Below are positions 40,042-51,988 of a stretch of 64,000 nt of DNA, piece after piece. Source of the DNA: Galerina marginata (lineage: Eukaryota > Basidiomycota > Agaricomycetes > Agaricales > Galerinaceae). The stretch covers positions 558,001 through 622,000 of the forward strand of contig JAECYW010000007.1 of assembly GCA_023014335.1 (NCBI GenBank). Reading direction: 5' to 3'. The notes beneath the pieces were generated by a model, which saw only the letters and a list, made by a program, of their open reading frames with translations, was not told the origin of the DNA and ran no database searches. Every line of letters starts with the position of its first letter. The stretch's first letter is position 1. The translations under genes were made by a program, and so were the position numbers.

Positions 40042-42348
40042 TTACAGGGAATCCCAGATCTTTCCCAAACGGGTCTGTGGTCCTTTTGCCTCCTCTTCAG
40101 CAATGAACTTTGCTTCTTCTTCGTCTATGGCCCGAAGTCCAGTGACAAGATCAACCTTCTCAGATGCAATGACTTTCGTCCTGAATACGAGTTTGTAGCC
40201 TGCCCAGAGGAGAAAAAAGATTGGAATAGCAATGTAGCTCCTACAAAAATTAGAAAGAGGATTTCGTATTATATAAAATTTGCAATAAAAACAGAAAGCA
40301 ACCTCTTACGTGACAAAATTGGCAGCATTCCATGGTATGAATGTGTCAAAACCCTTGAAGATAGTTATAAGGAGAGTCGACCCGAAGGCGAACCAACTTC
40401 CCCAGGGTTGGAAAGGGGCTTTGTAGGGTAAATCGTCCCTCGACATTCCCTGTGCTCTTAGGGCTTTCATGAAGTGACTGAGTTCGTCAAGTCAGTTCAA
40501 CCGATTGCTAGTAAACGGCGGTATCTTACAGATGGGAATATAGAATAGTCATCCATGTCAAGGCGCCGAAGGTAGAAACGAGGTTAACGAACCATCCGAA
40601 GACTGGGATTGAGAAGGTGAATGAAATCCTCTGTGGAAATTCATGTACTTACCTTTTGCACCTGAAGAGTGAACATTGAGGAAAACCAATGCGCAGAAAG
40701 CAGTGCACAAGATCAGTGCTGGGTAGGGGACGCCTAGACGATTTACTCTTTTGAAGATCGCGGGAGCCTTTCCTTCTACAGCCAGGCCGTACAAAGTACG
40801 GGATCCGATGTACAAATCAGAATTTGCAGCGCTCATCACGAAGACAAGGATTGCGGAGTTGATGATATGGTTCAATACTTTTATGCCAACCTAATGCGAG
40901 AGTGATTAGCGGGTACATTCCGCTAAAGGTGGTGTGACCTCACCAGAGTCGTTGCAACAACGAAGGGGCTAGCAGCAGCACCTGTCTTGGATTTGGTGGC
41001 TATGAACAGTGTCTGGTTCGTGCTAGGGACAACTAAACCGATCACGAAAACACCTCCAATGTAGAAGACCAAGATACGCCAGAACGTTCTTCTGATAGCA
41101 ATGGGGATATTCTTTCGAGGATTTTGGGCTTCTCCGACAGTAACCTAGCAAAAGAATCCGGTGATAAGTACCAACACTGGCAGGCGATCACGCAGACATA
41201 CACCGATCAACTCCGTCCCTATGAAGGCGAAGAGTGCGTTTGTGAGAGTGGCCCAGAAACCAAGGAAAATCGCCAAGTGGACATTATGAACTTGATCTAA
41301 AAGGTAGCTGCCCATAGGGCCATCTGGGGCACGCCAGTAGCGAAATCCTATGCGATCGTGCTTGGGATTTCCGCCTGAATAGCCTGTTGAAAAGAACTGC
41401 TTAGAGTATTGCACAAAATCCACTAACCGAGATCGATAATAATGCCCATGAGCAATAAACCAATCAATGAGATGACTGAGAAAGACATTCAGAGAATTGT
41501 CACGAAATGGGCTAATTCTCGTTCTCACTTTTCAAGCTCGAGAACCAGAATTCCAGCTCTCCGAAAACACGAACTCCCAAAAGATTGACCACAAAGACTG
41601 ATGATGCGCGTCAGACCCATAAATATTGCTCTCACTATGGTTTGACTCACTGAACAGTATGAATATCACTGCAAAAAGCATCAGAGAGCTACTTTGGCAT
41701 CGAGAAGCATGGGCTTACCCATCCAGATTGCAATGTGCACAGATCGTGTCCAGTATTGCACAACAACACCGGCAGCATTGATATTGTTAGGTGTAACAAT
41801 CAGCTACCGTTACATTCGGAATAAGCATGGACGCTTCTATAGAGCAACATCAACTTACATATTTCAGGAGATAATTATATCCCAGGGCAAAACCCAGGGC
41901 AGGATCGACAAATCGTGTTGCGTATCCAGCGAAACCTTTCTTGTGCGGCAAGAAAGCAGCCATCTCTCCAAGGGCAATCATGACAAGGTAACATACAAAC
42001 CCAACGTAGGAGTAGCCCAATAAGATACCTTCGAGGAAACAAAGCATCAATATGGTGACTATCGACGCAACTTGGTAACGTACCCAGAGGGCCGCCACGT
42101 TTCAATGCCGTTCCCGAACCAATGATTAAGCCAGTACCTATAGCCCCACCTAGCTGGTGCGCGCCAGTAAGCATTTGGACTTATCTTACGCACTAGAAAC
42201 TTACAGCAATCATCGAAATCTGTCTAGCCTTTAACCCACGGTGCAAGCTATGGGCTTGGTCAGGCTCGTCTGGGTCATCATAAGATTCGTGGTGGTCAAA
42301 AGAGCCTGAATCCCTGTCGATCTGGTCCGTTTTCTTTTCGTACTCCAT
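40042..42348 (-). CDS. amino acid permease, YAT family (APC superfamily)
   Basis: Plasma-membrane H+-coupled amino acid importer. MEYEKKTDQIDRDSGSFDHH starts a hydrophilic, acidic cytosolic leader (42348-42250) that could carry ubiquitination sites. Helix 1 has the signature ISMIALGGAIGTGLIIGSGT (about 42215-42110). Later segments are GYSYVGFVCYLVMIALGEMA, GFALGYNYLLKY, GELEFWFSSLK, GFRYWRAPDGPMGSYLLDQV, GFWATLTNALFAFIGTELIG, VTVGEAQNPRKNIPIAIRRT, AANSDLYIGSRTLYGLAVEG and GWFVNLVSTFGALTWMTILY. It ends RLGKIWDSL at 40042. About twelve helices and ten introns. The specificity is probably broad but unproven. Shr3 at 24.6 kb would be its packaging chaperone by family. Confidence 0.93.
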
Positions 42349-43440
42349 GTTGAAGGACTGAAGGATGAGGGGAGGAGAGAGACCGGCTGGGAACTCCGAT
42401 AAGCATTCCGTTTATAAAGGACCACGGATTTATTCAGTACCAATTCTCTGTTTACTCGCTTGTTTCTTCATTCATGATCGCAGAATAATCATCTCCCGTT
42501 CACATTGGATCGCTTATGCAGAGTTGAGTATGCTGCGTGATGGGCCACAGCGATAGAGGTTAAAAATGCGTAGAGGCAGTGTGGAGGCAGTGAGATCTGC
42601 CTCAGCATGCCTTCTGAAAGGGACGAATATCCACATGGAGCAGCGAAGAAGAAGGCGAGCACAAGAAGCCAGTTGGCGCAAGACAGGTCACATCATTCAC
42701 TCTTGCACCCCATGTGCACGCCAAGAGGAAATGCCAGCTTGCGAACATTGGCAGGTCAGGAGATACATAGATGAGTGACGAAGACAAAGCGAGAAGTTCT
42801 CACAAACTTCGCCAGAGCCAGGAACTCGAGCTCCCTTCTGGTACACTGTCTATACTAGTAGCAGGCCTTTTGGTGTCCCACTCGATGGATACCAGACGAG
42901 CACTTTTCTAAATATGTACAGTATCCAAGTCGTTGAATTTTTCCAAGTTCACTGCTTTCGACTGGCATCATCCCTATGGTTCGGGATAAGCCATCGCCGA
43001 GTCTTCTGCCTGTCTTTTAAGACAGCGCGGAGAACTCTTAGCTTTACTGGAGTATATACACCTATATACGCCCTCTCCGTGCACTATCTGTTACTCAGGG
43101 TTGGCATTGCATCTTGGCATCGTACTTGGACTCCAATATTAGAACTTGAATGACCGTACTTTATACAGTAAATGATACTCATACAAGTACGCTGCGGTCA
43201 AAGGATCAATCAAATAGTTCAAGTTAAGTATGTACAAATTGTAAGTAAGAAAAAAACTGGGAGTTCGAGACAAGTTCGAGAGTAGTAAAAGTAGATTCCG
43301 CTAGTTCCGTCAGAAACTATATCTACTCAGGTCATACGGGATCATACAAGCCTGCAGGCAGTTATTAAAGCTCTATATATGTATCCACCTGCAAAAATCA
43401 AATAAATGCCGAGGTGTAAATGACATGAAACTTTGAAAGC
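42349..43440. other. intergenic region upstream of the permease
   Basis: 1.09 kb. ORFs at 42566-42778 and 42914-43153 (plus strand) carry no motif and no plausible splice joins. The part near 42349 is presumably the permease promoter, and that near 43440 the 3' UTR of the ARM-repeat gene. Several TATA-like AT runs occur around 43190-43400. Confidence 0.6.
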
Positions 43441-46155
43441 CTAGGCCGAAGGCTGTTTACGGGCCCAGCTCTCGAGAAGCAAATTAGCTGCTTTGGCCAA
43501 TTTCTCTTCTTCCTCTATTTCACGCGAATCTTCCGCAACTTGTTGCACAACTGGTAAAACGGCTTCCCGAACCCTGGTCAACGAAATAACCGAAGCATGT
43601 CGTTGAAGTTGAAGGAAGAATGTACATGTATTGAGTCGGACCTCCATCGGGAAGTTGACCGGATTGTCGACGTTGCGCAGCACATAGACGAGCATGTCGA
43701 GGGCGTGTCGAGGGACAGGAAGGCCATCATTCCGAGATGACGGGGTTGGAAGAGATGGGCTACCCCCACCGTTCGCCAAAGACAGAGTTTCCTCTACGGG
43801 TGCAGGTGTGGTGCTATTAAGCGGGACTGTAAGGGCGTCGACTACTAGTGGTCCTAGGGAAATCAACCTTGTAAATATGTAAGCAAAGGACGACAAGACT
43901 TAACGCACCACCTGATTTGTGAGTAGATAGCAGGCTTAAAGCCACAATTCCTTCGTTGACCAGAATTGGATACCTATTGCTGCGCCCAATTAGGCTCGCC
44001 AAAGCGGTCACATACTCCGGTGTCACCACAATTGAAATGCACAGGTCTCGCTTTTTCTGTCTTTCATCGGAAGCGTCGACTGTGCGTTCATTGACCCACA
44101 AAGATTTCACCACGTTAACAAGAACGCGCGACCCTTCGCTTTTGATTGACACCGAGTCCGAACGCTTGATTAGTGCCAGAATCTGAAAGAGTCCACTAGG
44201 GCGCTCTGCTCCACTTGGAAGGACGAGTGCGATGGTATGATCAACTAGGACAAGGAGTCAGCAAGTCAACACACCAAGGAACCGGGCGAACGTACGACTG
44301 GCATTGCACATGTGTTTGGCAACTCCGATAGCATTCAATTGTATCACATCAGCCATAGCGTCCGTCTTTTCGTCCCAGATTCCACTCGCTGCGATGCGTT
44401 CAATGATCCCCACCTCCGCTAGCGTCGTTGGTATAATAGGAGATATCTTTGAGAATTGCGATAAATGTTTGAGTAAGCCAAGTATGCCATGTTTTAACTT
44501 GATATCTGTTGACGGAGAGAAAAAGTGAGGGGACGACAGAACGGGAGCCAGAGAATAAGGGGTCGATATCAAAGTAGTAGCCAGTGGCGCTGCAGGCAAA
44601 AGGTTGAGTCCTCCATAGTTTCCTCGAGGATTATAACTTACCTTTTCTGACCAGGTTACCAAGAGAAAGACTGGCACAGATGGCCATGTCGTCTCTGGCC
44701 TTTCCAGTACCTCGTTGACTCTCCTCTTGCAGAGTATCAACATATCCCTTTATCCACTGCACAAATCTTATGATAAAAAGTCCGCCCGGATGTTCAGGAT
44801 CGTCGTTGTTCCAAAGGATTTCTTCATTTTTCTCCTCCGCGAAGACCTCAACTATGGCTTTAATAAGAGCAGCCTTACAAATATCAAAAGCCTTTTCTTT
44901 GTTCTTTATTTCGGCTTCGTCAAAAATGGGATTCTTCCATACGGGTGGATAAGATCCGTATTCGATGAAATTCAAGATAGTCGTAAGACATGGTGTCGGC
45001 GTACTTGGTTCCGGATAGCAAGTCGAGCGAGCTAATTCGAGACGGAAATCTTCGACGTCAAGGGAGAGTGACTCAATTATGGTGCACGATTCTTCTAGGA
45101 AATCAAAATCAGTCTGTACGAGGGTGTCCAGCAAGTCCGGATCGGCGTGTTCCAGCGATGAGGACTCTGCTGGGTGAGGTGGACAGAATTTCAACAAGGG
45201 AGAAGTAATCCAGGGGAGAATATCCGAATTGGTTACTTGCAAACCTAACAGTCCGCAATAGTTGGGTGAAATACTTGCTTTCGAAAACCATGATGCTTAC
45301 TTTCGTCTTGAACATCTTTCAGCGCAGAAACTGTCCTCCACGCCCAGTTTGATATTCCGCTTCTTAAATTCCACTCTTCAATACCTTCTGCCTCTAAAAA
45401 GTTGTTTTGATACGAAGTCCAGGCCGTGGGTGGATAGATAGTGGACGATAGCTTGATAATGGTCAAAGCTGCTTCTAAGGAAATTAGGCGGAATTTTACG
45501 GGGTCTTAGATTGATGAAGTGAGCATGCGGAAGTCAAGACAGTTATATTTCATATTGACTCACCGAAACCGATACTCGCATTCAAGAGTACTCCAATCGA
45601 GGTTCTCACGATCTTGAGGTGGGGGATGGACAGAGGTAAGGGGATTGAACTCTGTGGGGAGGGAATGGTTTCGGCGTAGCCTTCTAGAAGGGACATGACA
45701 GATTGAGGGAACCCTACTTCAAGAAGTGCCGCGCGATTTTCATCTTTCAAACAGTGTTATTGCGGTGAATGTGGAACAAGCGCCGGTGCTGACCATGGTC
45801 CATGCATAGATTAGCGCCCACGCGTAAAATCTCCAAGATAGGCGCCGTTCTGGCGTCCCCTGGAAGATGCGACCCATGGAGACTCAATGAAAGAAGAGAG
45901 GTCAAAGTCTGAGGGAGTTCCGTCTTTCCGAGAATCGTGTGATTGTCAACTGTAGATCGTGAAGAGTTAATTTAACTTTAAGAACACATTTAACTCACCC
46001 GGAGCATTTCGCACGCGTAAATAATTCGCAAGCTCTCTAGAGGCCGACTCCACCTTGATCCAGGACTCTTCCTCGTCTGCTTTGCGGATTGAAGCAGAGA
46101 GCTCTTGCAGAAGACGCTCAAGGGGGATAAGATCGATCGTTGCCTCAGAGGCCAT
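43441..46155 (-). CDS. ARM-repeat protein, SmgGDS-like
   Basis: Armadillo-type helical-repeat protein of about 750 residues. MASEATIDLIPLERLLQELS starts at 46155; an earlier in-frame ATG at 46323 is possible. Repeats include LPQTLTSLLSLSLHG, APILEILRVGANLCMDHDEN, RAALLEVGFPQSVMSLLEGY, KIVRTSIGVLLNASIGF, NWAWRTVSALKDVQDE, an acidic middle (DLLDTLVQTDFDFLEESC), then RDDMAICASLSLGNLVRK and, towards the end, ALASLIGRSNRYPILVNEGI. The phrase ICASLSLGNLVR resembles SmgGDS (RAP1GDS1), the chaperone-like exchange factor for small GTPases with C-terminal basic tails. I recognise the fold with confidence but the SmgGDS label is tentative. It ends LESWARKQPSA. Divergent from OTU gene, 252 bp apart. Confidence 0.65.
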
Positions 46156-46407
46156 AAAACCCAAGCTAACGGTGGGATGACTATGGTGCGCGTTGCTGGA
46201 TGAGAAACAAGTGTCCAAGAAAACTGGATGGAAGTTTGAGAAGAGGATGTGTTGGTGCTGCGATGAAATTCCAACTATCTGCCTCCTCGGCAGTCGGGGT
46301 TTGAGTGTGGCAGTGACAAACAAGCTGATAAGATAAGATCAGAAATATTTCCGGAAGGAAACCTCGATCCTCCTTGATGACCACCTTCCTTCATCTCAGC
46401 TCCACAG

Positions 46408-47435
46408 ATGGCAGGCTCCAAAAAGAATAAAAGCAAGAAGTCTCCTCCCCAAGCCCCAATACCCCCTCCCGTCATGGAACAAGACAACGATGACTTGATG
46501 AACGACCTCCTTGTGCAGCTTGACTCCAGAGATCAGACCGTTCAAGCCGAGTCTGCACATCTACTCAATGACATGAATCTAAACCAACAAGCTGAAAAGC
46601 TCGAAGCGAACTCGAAGCAAGATGCAAGGAGTCGCTTCAAGGCCCGGCAGGTCGATGTCATTTCCCTTGATGCAGTTTACGCCCACTGATTCGTATCTTT
46701 CGACCAGGCGAGGAAGGCAGCCGTGCTCGCTCAATCCTTTTCACCAGACGATCCAGTGGTGAAGGCTCGCCTAGAGAAGGAAGCGAAAGATGAACTAGAT
46801 GCTATTCGACGCGTTTGTAAGGAGCTATCCTTGGAAATACAGGAGGTAATTGTCACAAATCTTCCCAAGTCCACGCATCCTTTCAACCGGAAAAAAAAAT
46901 AGATCAACCCAGACGGACACTGCCTCTTCTCAGCAGTAGCAGATCAGTTGGCTCTATTCGGGATACTTCCACCTTTGCAGGCCAATTACACTAATATCCG
47001 GATTGCCGCCTCTAATTTTATCCACTCCCATCCCGATGACTTTCTTCCCTTCCTCCCCTCAGCTGCAGGAGAAGACGGTGCTGGTGCCCTTGATGCTGGG
47101 TTGATGTCTCCAAAAGAATTCGAAGATTACTGCACATCTATAAGGGAAACTGCTATTTGGGGCGGTGAACCTGAGATAGTTGCTCTGAGTCGGGCATTCA
47201 ACATTCCCATTCATGTTGTTCAAGGTGGCCAACCGCCAGTAGTTGTCCATAATCCCTTAGGATACCAACAAGGCAGCAACCTTTACGATGACCGTGTGGT
47301 CAGAATCAGTTATCATCGGAAGCTTTATGGTCTTGGAGAGGTTAGCAGCTCGAGACAAAGGCCTTTGGCAATAGAGTTACTAACCCATTTCTTTAGCATT
47401 ATAACTCTCTGAGGAAAGTCCAGAATGGACATTAA
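46408..47435 (+). CDS. OTU2: OTUD6B/Otu2-type OTU deubiquitinase
   Basis: Cysteine protease that removes ubiquitin; Otu2 works on 40S-bound eS7 in yeast. MAGSKKNKSKKSPPQAPIPP starts at 46408, followed by a long charged coiled coil (LLNDMNLNQQAEKLEANSKQ, KARLEKEAKDELDAIRRVCK) typical of OTUD6. The OTU domain begins INPDGHCLFSAVADQLALFG (about 46905-46965), where Asp, Gly-His-Cys form the catalytic loop with Cys as nucleophile. Further marks are YTNIRIAASNFIHSHPDDFL, MSPKEFEDYCTSIRETAIWG and GEPEIVALSRAFNIPIHVVQ. The catalytic His is in ISYHRKLYGLGEHYNSL at the end, split by an intron near 47342-47396. Stop at 47435. Three introns. Complete, with catalytic residues intact. Confidence 0.93.
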
Positions 47436-47511
47436 TCTTACGATTTCATACCTCGACCCAATTATACCATCCATGTGGTTTACACAATCTATTCAAAAAA
47501 AATACAGAACG

Positions 47512-50173
47512 CTAAAATAAGAGGTCGTCGTCATCATTCCTCCCACTGTTTTTGGTCCCCATCGGTCGTGGTTCGTCAGCAATGTAGTTTCCAAATGCTC
47601 CGTCGAGGTTTGAGTACGGATCCCGTGATGCCGTTCCATTTGGTTCAGGGGCATCGTCGTCTTGATCTGAGCCCACATCCTCTCCTTCAACATCTCCCTC
47701 TGAGTGAGGTACTTTGGGCCCTGGAGGTGGTGTAGATGCGTCGGCCTCAACCAGATCCGGGTCTCCCAACCCGGATTTCGCAACGTGTGATTCGTTAGGT
47801 CCAGGTCCAGGTACCTGGACAAATGCAGGGGGTAGTTGAACAGGAGTCAATGGTATCAGAACAGCTCGTGAATGAGCATTAAGTGCTGGGCTGTCAACAA
47901 GGGCCCTGCCTGTGGCATTACGAATGAAAGTCTATGCGCAAGGTAAATACAAACAAAAAAGCAGTTGGATGATGGACATACCTCAGGGTTCTTATGATAG
48001 ATACTGCCCAAAGTGCCGGTGTGGAGAAGGAGTTGATCTAGAGCTCCTCTGTCCATTCTGTCCGAATCTGTCGTTATCGCAGGTTTTTCGGCCAGCACAA
48101 TCTCTCCTGCAGCAGCAGGGTTTATCGCCAGCATCCGCCAGTACATGAAGCCTCTATCTCGTAAATCAGGATTGTCAACTTCCTCAGTTGCCCACTTCAA
48201 AATTTTATGCACGAGTTCTTTTGCCTTTTCAGAAGACGATTTATATATGAATACCTTCACTGCCGCTGTAAGGAGCGCAAGTTGCACCTGGTCGGAAGAA
48301 TCAGCATTCTACGACACGGAAGATGGAACAAATTAATTTTTTACTTCAACACTTTCGTCGAGGAATGTGTAGAGGAGGTCGTCAAGGAGTTCTTCCGCAT
48401 TATCTATCCTATTTGCGAATTGTCCAATGATCCAAATCATGGCAGCCTTGGACTCTGGTTCATCAAGCGAGTCAAGATTCTCGCAGAGCGTTGGAATAAT
48501 CCCTTCATATTTTCCTGGATATCTTCGGAAAATATCCTTGGTCACAATAATGGCTTCTTGAACGACATAGGTGACCTTGGTTTCGATGAGGTTCAGCAAA
48601 GTTTGAATGCAATTATCTGCTGCTGCTTCGACTTTGATGGCTAACCGCCCGATTGACCGGACTGCTTTTCGCACAAAATCGATATCTACCTCGGAAGCAT
48701 ATCTGGGAATAAAGGCATCAGCAACGTTTTATAACACAGAAACGAAGACACTTTACTCCTGAAGTTCCGCTAGAACTTCATTGGCGTTTTCAGCACGGGC
48801 TAGCCGATACATTATCTCCAACTTGGCGAGCTTGACGTATATCGGGTCGTTGTATTTGCAGAAGAATACTCTGACGTCGTTCTTCAGCACTGCTGGCCGT
48901 CGCTGGATGATGAGAAGGATATTCCGCAGTGCAACATATTGTACTTCTGGCCCAGAAGACAGCAATGTAACTGCAATTAGATCAGCGATCATACAACACT
49001 CCAGCAGTCCAGTTATGAAAACCAACCTAGAGGTGGGCCCATTTTCTTGCAGCAGTAATCTACCAAGCGCCGATTCTCCATGTAGTTCATTAGATACAGG
49101 AGGACTTTAATTGTGGTCAGAACAACAGCTGAATTGGCATGTTGTAGTTGAACAATAATTCGTTCCGCCATGGTTTCTGCATCTGAGTGTCTTGTTGGGA
49201 CATAACGCAGAAGCGAGTCCAAGATGTAAATCTGTCCCCATCTTCACGAATCCACAATAAACACGGGTTGGAATAAGACGGAAATGACATACTCTGAGCT
49301 CTCTCCAAGAGCGGCAAGCAGCTTATTGGCTGTGGTCAGATTAAGCTTGAAAATGACACCATCTTGCCGGTCGCCTATCTCCGACAGTGCGGCTACAGCA
49401 TTCGCCACCACAGTTGCGTTGCTATCGAGCATGAGGTCTCGTAACATTTCCACAAAACCACCCTTCTCTGCTCTTCTGGGGTCCGCACTGTACAGTTTGG
49501 CGACACAGATGGCGGCTGTCTTCCGCACATATGCATCACGGTCTTTCAGACAGTGTCGGAGGTTCTCGCTGAGTGCGTCAGTCACTACAGGGATGGGTAT
49601 ATACGACATTGTCCGAATTGCCAGAGCACGGATGAGGGGATTTCGGTCGCTGCAATCCTGTACAAACAGATGGCAGAAATAAATGGAGATGAAGAATACA
49701 TTGAAAGGTACAATGAGAGAACTTGCCTGAAGGAAATTTGGGATGACGAGGTGTATCTGGTCTGGCCGCGATCTTCCATAGCTAACCAAGAAGAGATAAA
49801 CCACTAAACCACTAATTAGAAGGATTTCATGTTATCTAAGTGCAAAGACTAACTCTTTTTGATTTCCAGCAGTGGCGTTCCCAAGCATTGAACGACATCC
49901 GTGAATAAGGGCGACACTTGAATGGGCATGACTGAGTCCATATCCTGTGACGGAATCAATGCTACCAACTGTCATTGCCCATGGTGATATTTGCAACGAT
50001 CTTCTTCAGAACGGTCTTCCTCTTCACGAACTTCTTGTCTTTCGTTTCCGCGGCTTGCAGATCTGCACGAAACTCCTGCATATCATGTAAATTGGGTGTG
50101 ATAACCAGGAGACATGACTGACCTCGATTTTACCGCGTTGAAAGAACTTCGCATCCTGTCCAGGTTGAGCCAT
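47512..50173 (-). CDS. APL2: AP-1 complex beta adaptin
   Basis: Large subunit of the clathrin adaptor AP-1 acting at the trans-Golgi and endosomes. [20 protein letters not shown] starts at 50173; then [140 protein letters not shown] and [20 protein letters not shown]. The trunk ends [20 protein letters not shown]; a Pro-rich hinge follows and the protein stops NDDDDLLF, a clathrin-box-like acidic leucine end. There is no ear domain, as in other fungal AP-1 beta chains. About 12 introns; one near 49945 is placed by conservation (donor gttggt, acceptor ttcaag). Confidence 0.94.
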
Positions 50174-50351
50174 TTCAGCAGCACACTGTTAGGGACAAAG
50201 AATAATGATAATGATCAGGTTAGAAATGGTGGTTCGGTGGAATCAACGACCCGGCACTGGCGTCGCGCCTAAAGGTAATTACGAATTCGGACAATCGTGG
50301 CGCTATAAGGTGTTTGTCCCCGTTTGACCGCTCTCAAGCTTTGTCCTGACA

Positions 50352-51553
50352 ATGTCCATGTCTGCTGAGAATATACCCAGAGCAGATATACAGCCAGCTC
50401 GACATGGAGGAATCGATACTGAACTGAAAAACCTCAAGTTACTTGCGCGCCGACTCCAGCCTATTCTGACGATACACTCGACGGAACTGCAAATTTTTCA
50501 AAGACTTTGTTATAAAAACAAAAACCAACACCGAGGGGCCCTCTTCTGGAGAAATGTCACAGAAGTTCGACGGTTTCTGGAGAGAATAGAAAGCCTAAAT
50601 TTATGCGATTCGATCAACGCGTTCCGCTCCAAGTTTTATGATACCACGCAAAGGTCAGGCACTCATCTACTCCGCAAACCTTTTTGACGTTCTGGATTTA
50701 GCGTGAATTCTATTAAAGGACCATGGACCCACTGTCCAGACACAAATTATCTCGCTGACTACTCAGAACAGTGTAGAAAGGCTTTAAGACTAGTAGAAAA
50801 GGTTCTCAATGCTCCTCTAGTTTGTATTACCGGTTTCTTACCTTTTAATCGCCAGACGGCGGAACGTTGCCTAAATGCACAGAGGTAAGGTTTTCATCTA
50901 TCGCGGCATAAATTCAGCGGTTTGATGTCTCTCAGGTCTTTTCATCGATCTATGCAAGCAGCGGCTTTTTTACAACTCCTCTTGATGTTCATTGCGATAT
51001 CCGCCAGAACGCGCACGTTAGCCTTGGAACTGCACGAAGTCATCGAGCAAATCAGAGCGTGCACCATTCGCCTTTCTGTCATAGTAGGATCTATCTTGAT
51101 CGTCACTCTACATGTTGATAGACGACTATTTTAGACTGGTACTATTGCCGGGGGGATCAAGGGGTCACTGGGCTCCGTTTCATTCGACTCGCGGCAAGCC
51201 ATGGGGTTAGATACGATCGACTCACCCGTCATTCCAAATGATAACATCCCCATCTCTATGCGACTTAAATCACCATATCCGAAGATAACACAATCCCCTC
51301 GTTCTAGTCAACTGCAGTCTACGGTCCCGCCCGGTACGCTACAAATCTATCGCCTTAGCAGTGAGATGTAATGAACAATTATTTTTTTTCAGGAAGTCAC
51401 GGTGTCGTCATTGAACTGACAACCAGCAATTCTCCAAATGAAACGCTAAAAGAGCCTGAATGGCCCAGGAAAGCAGCTGCTTCTGCAGATCTACCAAGGA
51501 AGAAGAAGCGACAAGTCCGGCACAACGAAATTGACGACATTTTTGGTTTTTAG
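50352..51553 (+). CDS. Rmp1/NEPRO-like nucleolar protein
   Basis: MSMSAENIPRADIQPARHGG starts at 50352. The N-terminal helical region has LQIFQRLCYKNKNQHRGALF, then WRNVTEVRRFLERIESLNLC. The Y-K-N-K-N-Q-H-R block is what RNase MRP subunit Rmp1 and the metazoan nucleolar NEPRO protein share. Later exons: CPDTNYLADYSEQCRKALRL, FHRSMQAAAFLQLLLMFIAI (a helix, about 50940-51000), RTRTLALELHEVIEQIRACT. The C-terminal exon is basic (LPRKKKRQVRHNEIDDIFGF), and the K-x-EIDDIFGF end is a common last motif of fungal nucleolar proteins. Likely role in pre-rRNA processing. The family label is tentative. Start is 178 bp from the divergent AP-1 beta start. Confidence 0.6.
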
Positions 51554-51988
51554 GTAGTTGGGCAGGTGTGCGGTGCCTTTGGCATTTCTGTGTTTCAAAT
51601 TTGCAAGGCGACGCAAGGACCATTGGAGTCCCAAGAATTGACAAGTCAAGTGCGGCACTGGCAGGGACTTGCAGTTCAAGTGCATTTACGAAGTGTCATT
51701 ATACATAAGTCTCATACCTGTGCTTGCCATGTAGTCACTTTCATACATGTAATGGTGTCAAACCACGGTTGTATTCAAGAACTAATACAACACGATCGCA
51801 ACATGGGCTGGGGTAAAAGATGCTTTCCTGTAGCCGCTAGCGAAACTACTAAAGTAAGGGTGAAGATAAAAAAGTGAAGAGGCCCAAAATAGCAGTATGA
51901 GGTAAAATTCGAAATGTCCGACAAAAACAGGTATATGGAAAAGGTTTATTCTACGAAAGGTCCATCATCAATCTCTACAGAATGCGCA
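51554..51988. other. intergenic, convergent 3' ends
   Basis: 435 bp between the converging stops of the Rmp1-like and cupredoxin genes. No ORF or repeat of note; an ORF at 51566-51877 has no conserved content. Probably two 3' UTRs. Confidence 0.6.

Noticed and set aside
42566..43153. Two plus-strand ORFs in the permease upstream region
   Set aside because: Composition looks random and they do not splice to each other.
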